Below are positions 44,001 to 52,699 of a DNA stretch of 64,000 nucleotides, in pieces (positions within the stretch are counted from its first letter, which is position 1; the number at the start of each line of letters is the position of its first letter). Both the position numbers and the translations under genes were made by a program. The DNA comes from Temnothorax longispinosus (taxonomy: Eukaryota; Arthropoda; Insecta; Hymenoptera; Formicidae): contig NW_027270121.1 of NCBI RefSeq assembly GCF_030848805.1, positions 124,001 through 188,000 of the forward strand, written 5' to 3'. The notes under the pieces were generated by a model. It did not search any database, had not been told where the DNA came from, and saw only the letters and a list, made by a program, of their open reading frames with translations.

Positions 44001-44413
44001 CGGTGCCCTTTTCGAGAACCTTACTCCGTCGGTAAATCTGACGTCGCGCACTCGTGCGGGGTGGTCCTCTGGCCCATTGCTTCTGTAGGTTACTATGGTT
44101 TGGGTGTCTCACGTTACCGATCGTCGCCTTCGTCCCCTCAGTCGGTATCTTCTCCATCGAGCATGCTCGTCGGATCGTTTCCGAACTCGCCCCTGAAGCG
44201 CGCGGTTGCAACGTACTCTCCAAAAACCAAAAACTAGGCAAGGACTCCGTACTTTTGCACTCACCCCTCGCCCGCGCTCCCTTCCTCGGGCCAAGCTACT
44301 CAATCCACCCGATCCGGGGAGAGGGCCGGAGCGAACACGTGAGTACCGCGTGTCGCATCACCTCGAGAAACCGCGGGCACGGAAACGGAATAGCTCCAAT
44401 TCGCAACAACCAT

Positions 44414-44752
44414 GGTTATCGTTTTACTGTATTTCAGGCGCCCCTTACACGTCAATTTTATTTATTATTATTTATTTATTATTTATTTAATATTTTTTAA
44501 ATTATACTCTTCAATTATTTATTCATTTTATGTTTTCTCTTCCGCTTCACTTCTTGCTTTTGCTTATGCCTCATCACTGACTCTCATGCCTATGGGTTTT
44601 TTGCACTTATATTTTGGGACTAAGCTCACTTCCAATTTCAGATCTTTTATGTTTTCTTGGTATATTGTCTTACATGTTATATACAGGTTTGGCTTGTCCT
44701 GGGTACTGCAGCAGTTAATTTATTGGAAGAAGAAAAAAAAAGAAAAAAAAGC
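44414..44752 (+). other. LINE 3' UTR end and A-rich tail
   Basis: AT-rich sequence with TTTATT repeats and an A-rich tail (about 44726-44750), then the target duplicate. No gene seen. Confidence 0.7.
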
Positions 44753-44764
44753 TTGTCTCACGAA

Positions 44765-44843
44765 TCGCATTGTTTACGCGCGTGCGCGTACAGTCGCCCT
44801 ATTTATACATACGTTCAATCGGTTTACGCCCCCAGTGACCGCA
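44765..44843. promoter_or_regulatory. Divergent promoter between Maverick ATPase and PLA2 genes
   Basis: About 72 bp lie between the ATPase start codon (44769-44771, minus) and the PLA2-gene start (44844, plus). It contains CCCTATTTATACATA, a TATA-like box near 44803, and a CG-rich GCGCGTGCGCG block. The assignment as a shared promoter comes from position only. Confidence 0.45.
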
Positions 44844-45774
44844 ATGTATTTCCTACCGACGGATAAACGCGATATTCTCGATCTGTCTGCCGAGCAACTG
44901 CAATTCGTGCCGAAGATCCTTCTGCTGCGCAACTTTTCCGACTACGTTGATCGACTGTGGGACAAATTGCCCGTTTATCTGAGGACGGATACCGACGTAC
45001 GGGTCTGTTGTCCGTGTTTGGAACATTACGTCCGTGGCAGAGAACGCACATAGACGGCCCGCCATCGCTCATAAGGGATTGCGGTGCATGTCGCGCGCAG
45101 CGTCGCAAGGCGTCAGCAACGGCCTTCTCAACAGAGCGATAGGCGCGCTTCCCGTTGAATTACACATACCCGGCTATCAATTCTGCGGGCCGGGTACTCG
45201 TCTCGCCAAGCGACTAGCGCGCTGTGGTATCAATCCGTTGGACGAAGCGTGCCACGAGCACGATATCGCTTACTCGCGAAGCGGCGATCTCGCCGATCGA
45301 CACGTCGTTGATCGAGCGTTAGCTGAAAAGGCGCGCGAGCGTATTACGGCGAGCAGCGCAACCCTTGGTGAGAGAGCCGCCGCGACCGCTGTATGGGCTG
45401 CTATGAAAGCAAAAACAAAAATGGGTATGGGCATGAAGAAGAAAAAAAAGAGGAGAGCGATAACGAGAAAGAAATTTCTCCCGGTAGCGAAACGCGGGGG
45501 CCTCCTACCTTTTTTACCGATATTGGGGGCGCTCGGATCCCTGATCAGTGGAGCGGCTGACGTGGCCAAGGCAGTGAACGACAACAAGGCCGCTCAACGT
45601 CAGCTCGAGGAACTGCAACGCCACAATCGCGCGTTGGAGGGTCGCGGACTATATCTCGCGCCGTACAAACGCGGTAGTGGCGTGACGAGCAGAAAAAAAA
45701 GAACGAGAACGGGTAAAAAAAAATTCGCCGAAAAAGACACTGACGACGACGACGCTCGATTTGCCACCGTTTGA
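44844..45774 (+). pseudogene. Maverick phospholipase-A2-like capsid-associated protein (one frameshift)
   Basis: ATG at 44844. The first frame continues to 45053 and shifts near 45040-45055 into 45034-45774. The PLA2 core has a calcium-loop-like YQFCGPGT and the catalytic CHEHDIAYSRS (His-Asp pair) at about 45180-45290, similar to parvovirus VP1-type PLA2 domains. A Lys-rich block, an Ala/Gly-rich hydrophobic stretch (LLPFLPILGALGSL) and a Gln/Arg helix follow. It overlaps the protease start by 14 nt. Confidence 0.82.
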
Positions 45775-46131
45775 CGTCACAACGAACGAGCAATTGAATC
45801 AGTCCGCACGCCTTTCGCGCATACCTTTCTTTAGGGGCGTGTTTATGCGCGACGCGTTGCCGACGAAGGTGCGTCGCGACGAGAGCGGAATCGTAAATCT
45901 CGACGACGCGGAGGGCCCGGGTACGCACTGGGTCGCCTATGCGAAAAGGGAAACAACGCGATCTACTTCGACAGTTTTGGAAATCTTCGACCCCCGAGGG
46001 AACTCGAACGATATCTCGGAAGTGACGTGATTAACGTGTACAACCGTCGTTCGTATCAGACGTTCGATCAGAGCATCTGCGGTCAATTGTGTCTGTGGTT
46101 CCTCCGAGAGGTCGACTGGAAAAGTCTCTGA
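45761..46131 (+). pseudogene. Maverick adenovirus-type cysteine protease (one frameshift)
   Basis: Adenain-like maturation protease. The N-terminal frame has IPFFRGVFMRD and GPGTHWVAY, with the catalytic His. A frameshift near 45950 separates it from YFDSFG and [11 protein letters not shown], which carry the acidic residue and catalytic Cys; the stop is at 46129-46131. All three motifs survive, but in two frames. Confidence 0.85.
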
Positions 46132-46162
46132 CAATGAGAGGGGGGAGAGAAACAATCTCGCT

Positions 46163-46940
46163 ATGTCGCTAACTCTCTCGCTAACCGGAAGAAGCAGCGT
46201 CCTCTCAACCAGTTACTTTCCCGCTCTGGATCTGAGCGGCGGCGAATACGAGATAGATCTCGCGAATTTCGAGACGTACAACACGATACCGAACATTGAC
46301 TCCACGAACAATAGATTTTACTTCAATATCGACGACGTAATCTCTATTCCAGAAGGATCGTACAAATTGGACGCTATAGGTAGATACCTGAGAACGGCTA
46401 TCCTCCGCAAGAAACGTACAATTTCTTCGCACGGTAGCGAGAAGAAGAAGAAAGACGATTACATATACGTGGACGATAACGATGATGACCACAAGAAAAG
46501 CGAACGCTCGATAATTTTGCGCGTTAACAAGAACACCATGAGAAGCGAGATCAAGTGCGCCTATAGTGTTAACTTCACCAAACCAAACAACATTGGTTCT
46601 TTGTTAGGTTTCTCGACACGTCGCGTACTCGAGCCAAACAAATGGAACGCGTCCGACAAACCGGTAAATATTATGCGCGTGAATATCATTCGCGTGGAAT
46701 GTAACGTCACCGCGGGAGCCTATAGCAACGGCAAGCCTGCACACACGATACACGAATTTCGCGCCGAACGTTCCACCGGGATATAAACTGTCGGAGACTC
46801 CGACGCAGATCATTTACCTTCCGATCATCGCGCGGAGTATCACCGATATAACCGTGCGCGTCGTGGATCAAATAGGACGATTGATCGACTTCCGCGGGGA
46901 GAAGATAATGATTCGGCTACACGTGCGGCGCAGAAGATAA
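46163..46940 (+). pseudogene. Putative Maverick minor capsid/penton-like protein (one frameshift)
   Basis: The frame from 46163 ([47 protein letters not shown]) shifts near 46760-46780 and ends PGYKLS...IIYLPIIAR...RLHVRRR at 46940. Similar proteins lie between protease and major capsid in insect Mavericks. The penton (single jelly-roll) assignment is from position and length and is not proven. [17 protein letters not shown] insert near 46440-46495 looks repeat-expanded. Confidence 0.6.
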
Positions 46941-46965
46941 AATTAAAAAAATCGAGGACGGATAT

Positions 46966-47175
46966 GTGCGTGCGCGAAAGATGCTCGTTTTGAACGAGTC
47001 GTTCGCGAGAGCCACATCCGCTATTGCACCGCGAACGTTATCGTTCGACGCTCCGACGACGAAAGAAACGCGTAGACTGATTGTGAGAGAGAAGAAGAAG
47101 AAAAACGGACTGAGCGCTGCCAACATTGCTTTTCTACGATCTCTGGGATTCGTCGTGAGGAACGATCATGGCTGA
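46966..47175 (+). CDS. Small Maverick ORF upstream of the capsid gene
   Basis: A 69-codon frame, mostly basic, ending LSAANIAFLRSLGFVVRNDHG. It overlaps the capsid start (47168) by eight bases, in a translationally compact arrangement. I recall similar short proteins before the Maverick capsid gene but know no function. Confidence 0.5.
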   Translation: MRARKMLVLNESFARATSAIAPRTLSFDAPTTKETRRLIVREKKKKNGLSAANIAFLRSLGFVVRNDHG

Positions 47176-48290
47176 CATCCTGAGTATCGGAGGTGAGCCG
47201 ATCTTCGACAATCGAATCGTCAAGATCGAGACTCACTTATAATCCATATGCAAATACCACGTTCGGGCATAGCGACGAAATACGAGTTCCGATACAGCAA
47301 CAAGATCTGTACACTCTACCCTGCGAAAGTTTTCTGTACATTGAGGGGATACTCTCCGACGACATTCCGGAAACGAATTCAGATACGACGATGGACAACA
47401 ATTGCGTGGCGTCTATGTTCGACGAGATTCGATACGAACTCAACGGCGTGGAGATCGACAGGAACAGAAACGTCGGAATAACCAGTTCGATCAAGAATTT
47501 CGTGTCGCTGACCGCCGAGAGAACCAAAAAACTGCAAAACGCGGGATGAACTGTGATCAAGGAAAACGTGGGACCTCGTTTGAGATCTAAAATCGGCGAT
47601 TTCAATTTCTGCGTGCCCCTTAACGTACTCCTAGGTTTTTGCGAGGATTATAAACGCGCGACACGAACTCATTCTGATACGTTCCTGAAACAACACCAAT
47701 TGCATCATCACGAAACCGGAACGCCACAAGAATCATATAATCACTCTGTTGAAAGTGCAATAGCGAATGCCGCACGTGGTGCTGAACGACATCAATAAAT
47801 TGTCCCTTTTACGAACGTTGGAGAGCGGACGATATCTAAGTATGGGGTTCCGCTCGTGAGATCTGTACGAGTACCGTTTGCTGCAGACCACAAACAGGCA
47901 TTCGTGGGCCGTGAAAGCAGCGACGCAACTTGAGAAACCGCGATACGTCATTTTCGCGCTGCAAACCGAGAGGTCTAACAATTTATTGAAACACGCCTCC
48001 GAGTTTGATGACGGTAATCTCATCAATGTAAAACTGTACCTTAATTCAGATTTTTATTTTTACGATGATATAAACTTGGATTTTGAGAAGCGTAGAACAG
48101 CCATACTGTACGAGATGTACGTGAAATTTCGAAAGTCGTATTACGGATGCGAGCGCGATAACGCGCTCCTAACGATGAAAGAATTCGACAATGGGGCCCG
48201 TTCGTAGTGATCGACTGTTCTCATCAGAACGAACAGGGGGGACAAACTGAAGATACGGACCAAGAGTTCTATGTTACGCAGCCCCGGGTC
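47168..48290 (+). pseudogene. Maverick major capsid protein (double jelly-roll type, broken)
   Basis: Starts MADILSIGGEPIFD. A frameshift near 47238 leads to the frame with YNPYANTTFGHSD, FDEIRYELNGVEIDR and NVGITSSIKNFVSL. There is a TGA at 47547-47549, re-entry in the same frame (FNFCVPLNVLLGFCEDYK), a disordered stretch and frameshift near 47640-47765, and another TGA at about 47857. The end region has HSWAVKAATQLEKPRYVIFALQ and LYLNSDFY. The final strands (PFVVIDCS) lie in another frame. At least five lesions. Confidence 0.75.
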
Positions 48291-48472
48291 TACTAGAGTG
48301 CGTTAGTATCGCTGGAGATTGAAGTTTCCCATCAAGAATTGAAAAATTGTATGCCTTTCTCCGCAATGGCCGGCAGTTATTTTTCTTCGTCATTCTTCGC
48401 ATGTTCGTCTTGTGTATGTGAAAAGTAAGTAATGTGATAAAGAGATAAAGACCAAGAAGATCAAGAAAAAGG

Positions 48473-48741
48473 GCGGGACTGCAATTTCTCGTGGGCCGTA
48501 TTCACAAACTGCTGAGGAAGGAAATTATGCCGAGCGCGTTGGTGCCGGTGCACCGGTCTACTTAGCCGCGGTAATGAAATATCTCGCCGCTGAAGTATTG
48601 GAATTGGCCGATAACGCCGCTCGTGACAACAAGAAGACTAGGATTATTCGAATTATTCCCCGTCACCTACAACTCGCCATCCGCATCGACGAGGAATTGA
48701 ATAAGCTGTTATCCGGCACGACCATTGCCCAGGGTGGCGTC
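48473..48741 (+). pseudogene. Histone H2A pseudogene fragment
   Basis: Clear histone-fold H2A sequence: [16 protein letters not shown], then after a one-base loss near 48522 [17 protein letters not shown] and [17 protein letters not shown] three-codon duplication gives [10 protein letters not shown], followed by [18 protein letters not shown]. The N-terminal tail is barely recognisable and the C-terminal tail is absent. No histone-type 3' stem-loop and no poly(A) were seen. It lies just past the Maverick capsid remnant and 31 bp before the THAP gene. Confidence 0.88.
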
Positions 48742-48771
48742 AGTCACAAAGTGAATATTTATTTTAGCATA

Positions 48772-49985
48772 ATGAGTCACAAAAAGTGTGCAATAGTAGG
48801 ATGCTCTTCACGAAAGAAGCAAATGTACGAATTTCCCAATCCTTATAAAGATAAACAACGATTTATAAAGTGGTTAATTAGCACTGGAAATTCTGCTTTA
48901 TTGGATTTACCTGTGGAAAAAATAAGAAGAAGAACCATTTGTGAAGATCACTTCGAAGAAAAATATAAATTAAGAAAAAAATTAAGTTACCACACTATTC
49001 CAACATTATTGCTGCCAGGTAAATATTTTAAGAATTATGATTTATTTAGGATTAATTTTTGATATAGTGTTATATATTGTATAATATTAAACTCTAATTC
49101 CAAAACATATTTTTGCAGAACCAATTTCTTTTGACATAGAGTATGACATACTGAATTATGGGTCCAGCAGGTCAACTGAAATTGCAGGAAATGTAAATAA
49201 GGAAGTTGTTGAAAGTTCATCAAAATGTAAGTTCTAGGATATTTTAAGTTATATAGAAAAAAATATCTATTATATATAGAAAAATCTTTTATATATTAAG
49301 AATATATTTTAAATAATTAACATTTTTATATTTATAGATGGGAATAAAGAAGATGCAATAATGGACAAAGAAGATGCAACAATGAACAAAGAAGATGCAA
49401 CAATAAATAATGGAGATGCAACAATGGACAAAGAAGATGCAACAATGGACAAAGAAGATGAAACAACGGGCAAAGAAGATGCAACAATGGACAAAGAAGA
49501 TGCAACAATAAACAATAGAGATGCAACAATGGACAAAGAAGATCCAACAATAAATTATAACGACGATAATGAAATAATAGGTTTGTATCAAATTTTTTTA
49601 CATTTTACTCTTTTATATATCTTTTTTAGATTTTTTAATTATAAAAAAATTTATATTTTGTTACATATCTTATGTCGACTTTTATAAGAAAAAATTAATA
49701 TTATTTTAATTTTCATAATATTTTATTTTCCTACTTTTTCTAAAATCTTTTCTACTAGCATTTGAGAAGTTAAAGTCAATGATATTTCAGTTTAAATCAA
49801 TTACATTATAAAACAAAGTTTGTATATTATTTTAATTTTTGGAAAGTTAATATATGCAATTATGTTAATTAGATGTTCCAGTGCCATATATGGAAAAAGA
49901 TGAATCAATTATAAACGATGTGAGAATTGTAGAGGATCAAGAACAAACTGTAGAAGATAAAGTTATCAAAAGTTATCAAAAATAA
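48772..49985 (+). CDS. Four-exon THAP-domain protein with KEDATMD repeats
   Basis: Exons 48772-49018, 49119-49226, 49338-49580 and 49873-49985 join into a 236-codon frame; all three introns are phase 1 with GT...AG ends. Exon 1 is a THAP zinc finger: Cys-x4-Cys (CAIVGC), Trp, CEDH and HTIPTLLLP (AVPTIF-like box). Exon 3 encodes about ten copies of a seven-residue KEDATMD unit, and exon 4 is acidic and ends IKSYQK. THAP domains bind DNA and occur in host regulators and in P-element-type transposases; no transposase part follows here. Intact by sequence, expression unknown. Confidence 0.75.
49346..49555 (+). repeat. 21-bp minisatellite within THAP exon 3
   Basis: Ten or so copies of AATGGACAAAGAAGATGCAAC and variants. 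The unit is a multiple of three, keeping the frame. Confidence 0.9.
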
Positions 49986-50726
49986 ACAAATATCAGTAAG
50001 GAAAGTGAAGAAGGAAAAAAAGAAAGGTATCGGATATTTATAAAATTTATTTTTAGTTTAAAATATGTATTGTATTAAGAAATTATATAACTTATTTAAA
50101 ACGTTTATATTATTAACATTACAAATTAATTAAATATATTGGATTAGTATTGTAGTAATATGTAATATAATAGTATTATAGTAATACAACAATAGTATTG
50201 AACATATAATAGAATAGTATACATTTTTTAAATTTAACTGCAAAAATTTAGCGAAATATTTTATATATTACAATAATAAATTATAAATATTTAACAAAAA
50301 AAGTAATTTTTTCTCTTTATATTTTTATCATAACATTTTTTTCAAACCTAAAATTTCATTCTATTTCAATATTTATTTCTACGTTATACAATTGAACCTA
50401 CAACCATCTTTTATTAATTTTAGTAAAAAAAATTACTCGTTCCTATACATATATGTTATGATAAAAATTTAAAGAAAACAAAATTATTTTTTTAATTAAA
50501 AATTTATAATTTATTATTGTAATATAAAAAAACTATTCCCCCAAACTCACCCATTAATTAGGAGCACCAATAGAGCCTCATGAAACCCCCAATTTTCAAC
50601 CCCATAGTAGCCATCCCTATAAAATTAGTAATCTTTTGCTGCCAGTTTCTCATACATACATCTCATACATACAGACGATGACGGTACTTATATATATAGA
50701 TATTTAAGATACATACCTTTTTTCTT

Positions 50727-50769
<43 letters not shown>

Positions 50770-51192
50770 CTTATAATGTTCTCTTTTTGTCTTTTCCTTG
50801 CGATTTGTCTTTAATCGATTGCATAAAAAACTGTATCTTTTCTGTATGCTAACTCTTGATACACAAAATATAATCGCTCGCGACAGTTACGAATTGAAGT
50901 GACTGGTTTATCAATTGACATATAATGAAATTAACGATGTAATTATTGTATCAAAATGTTTTTGTCGAAAATTAAAATAAACTAATGTAGCAGAGACGTT
51001 CTGGCGTCGAATATATTTTTATCTATAGACTGATGATAATATTGAAACGACGAACCATTAAAATCATCACTTTTTGATTGTACGTTACATTTATTTTCTA
51101 TAAAAACAAATTCTTTTAAATTGACGATATAAACTAAAAGCAAAACAATTTACAATATTTGTATATAAGATATAATAAATATTAATCTGTCT
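49986..51192. other. AT-rich spacer with (CT)n and a Helitron-type terminus
   Basis: No gene seen. A (CT)n run lies at about 50729-50761. At 50650-50700 CATACAGACGATGACGG then TACTTATATATATAGA resembles the reverse complement of the Helitron-type 5' end found at 52392 and 62299. Confidence 0.5.
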
Positions 51193-51816
51193 TCACATTT
51201 TTTGTATTTTATTCTTTTTGTTGTCTTTATCTTCATCGTTTCCTTTACGTTTATTACTTTTTCCAGCCTCATTCTTGTCTTCTTTTCGCTTGCTATTCTC
51301 ATTACTACACTCTTTCTCTGCTTGTTTTTGAAGTTTTTTCTCCGTTTGATTCTTTTCATAGGTTACTAAATATATAAAGTAAAAAATGTATACAATCATT
51401 ACATCAACATTTTACAATATTTGTATGTAATATATAAATACTTTTTTCAGCCTCTATTCCATCACTACTTTTTCCAGCCTCATTCTTGTCTTCTTTCCGC
51501 TCGCTATTCTCAATCTCTATCCCATTACTACACTCTTTCTCTGCTTGTTTTTGAAGTTCTTTCTCCGCTTGATCCTCTTTCTCTTTCTTTGCTTGCTTTT
51601 GAAGTTCTTTCTCCGCTTGATCCTTTTCATAGTCTATCATAAAATTTAACAAATCGTCCAGACCATCCTCGAGTACTAAATAACCATAAATTATGCAGAT
51701 ATGTTATGTATGTATTATACAAATAATAAATAATAAATAATAAATATAACAAATATTATTTAGATTTTTCTTATTAAGAACGGATATTTACAATTTTCAA
51801 TTGCTTCTTGTTCCAT
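51193..51816 (-). CDS. Three-exon Lys/Glu-rich protein with duplicated exons
   Basis: On the minus strand, exons 51816-51792 (25 nt), 51675-51442 (234 nt) and 51365-51193 (173 nt) join into a 143-codon frame. Both introns are phase 1 (GTAAAT...TTTAG and GTATTT...TTTAG). Exons 2 and 3 are diverged duplicates sharing YEK[DN]Q[AT]EK[EK]LQKQAEKECSN and RKEDKNEAGKS, and exon 2 has a further internal duplication. The product is highly charged with coiled-coil character and a basic C-terminus. Family not recognised. Confidence 0.6.
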
Positions 51817-52069
51817 TATTTAAGCGCCGCGATTTAATTTTTCTATATATTTTGTGAAGACAAATTAATAACGAAATGAAATATGACATATTAATATAAT
51901 GAAACTAACAACTTATACAGTCATTTATTAGATAAACGCTCGACACTCGGTCAGTTTCGCAAAGTTCAAACATCGATTTCATATTACATTTAACACTACA
52001 CTATGTTTTTTATATAATTAAAAAACTAATCAACCAAATTTTAAAGAATTATATATGGAATAAGGTTAG

Positions 52070-52392
52070 AAAATATTGAAAAATTGGAAAAATTTTGTAA
52101 CCGGTTTCCAAAAAGATTGGTAACGAAAAATTATACACTTTATGGCAATCCCTGGGAAATTCTACCCCTACTTCATATTTTTTTTAAGATTCGGTCAATT
52201 ATTTCCCGAAAAATTGTAAAAATTTCTGATACCGGTTTCCAGAAAATCGGTAACGAAAAACTATACACTTTATGGCATTCCCCGGGAAATTCTACCCCTA
52301 TTTCATGTACCCTTGGTAAAAATTCGGTCCACTAACGAATGAGTAGTTCGCGGTCAGACATACATACATACAGACGACGGTACTTATATAGA
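52070..52392 (-). repeat. Helitron-type 5' terminal module (faces left)
   Basis: Two tandem copies of a roughly 131-bp unit (CCGGTTTCC landmarks at 52101 and 52232) precede GGTCCACTAACGAATGAG and a terminus that reads TCTATATAAGTACCG on the minus strand. The same module is at 61855-62299. It starts the element carrying the Lys/Glu-rich gene, whose ATG is about 576 bp inside. Confidence 0.6.
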
Positions 52393-52699
52393 TACTATAT
52401 ATAGATATCTTATAACATACTATTCCAATATAAATAAAAATAGCTGTACCACTATAAATAAAAATTTTGGTACCAATTTCAAGGGAATCGATCGCAATTT
52501 ACTTTTTTGACATTTCAAAACGTACCTCGTATTGCACACTTACACTCATACTAAAAATTAATTATTATTTGTAAAATTACTTTTACAATTTTAATATTTA
52601 TAATTTTTCATGTAATTTATTTAAAAATTTTTAAATATATATTTTATTAACATTTTAATTATTATATTACTTATTTATACAATTTTATAATTTTTTAAT
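52393..52699. other. AT-rich spacer left of RepHel
   Basis: Noncoding AT-rich sequence, presumably the 3' end of the RepHel Helitron. I could not identify a convincing CTRR end with hairpin. Confidence 0.4.

Larger units (their letters stand above)
41851..44408. mobile_element. 2.56-kb LTR-like element F (possible solo LTR)
   Basis: Starts TGTTACGCC, ends TTCGCAACA and is flanked by the 5-bp duplication ACCAT (41846-41850 and 44409-44413), inside the LINE 3' UTR. There are no gag or pol genes. It contains duplicated exon-like units with splice signals and an AATAAA (42122-42669) and a 99-bp minisatellite (43410-44000). Ends and size resemble element G at 55976-58572. A solo LTR of a large-LTR retrotransposon is the simplest reading. 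Confidence 0.7.
15379..44752 (+). mobile_element. Jockey-like LINE, split by four later insertions
   Basis: This non-LTR element is flanked by the 12-bp duplication TTGTCTCACGAA (15367-15378 and 44753-44764) and ends in an A-rich tail (about 44726-44750). Without nested insertions its pieces (15379-16127, 22277-22674, 31708-34555, 41326-41850, 44414-44752) add up to about 4.86 kb, normal for Jockey. It has ORF1 with CCHC knuckles, an endonuclease and an RT. Several frameshifts and stops make it dead. Confidence 0.88.

Noticed and set aside
43320..44051. 243-codon minus-strand frame over the 99-bp array as a real gene
   Set aside because: A 99-bp unit free of stops automatically yields a long frame, and several other frames are open too. 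Kept as a repeat only.
49289..49591. 100-codon minus-strand Cys/Phe-rich frame
   Set aside because: It is the reverse of the 21-bp repeat in THAP exon 3. The plus-strand spliced gene explains it better.
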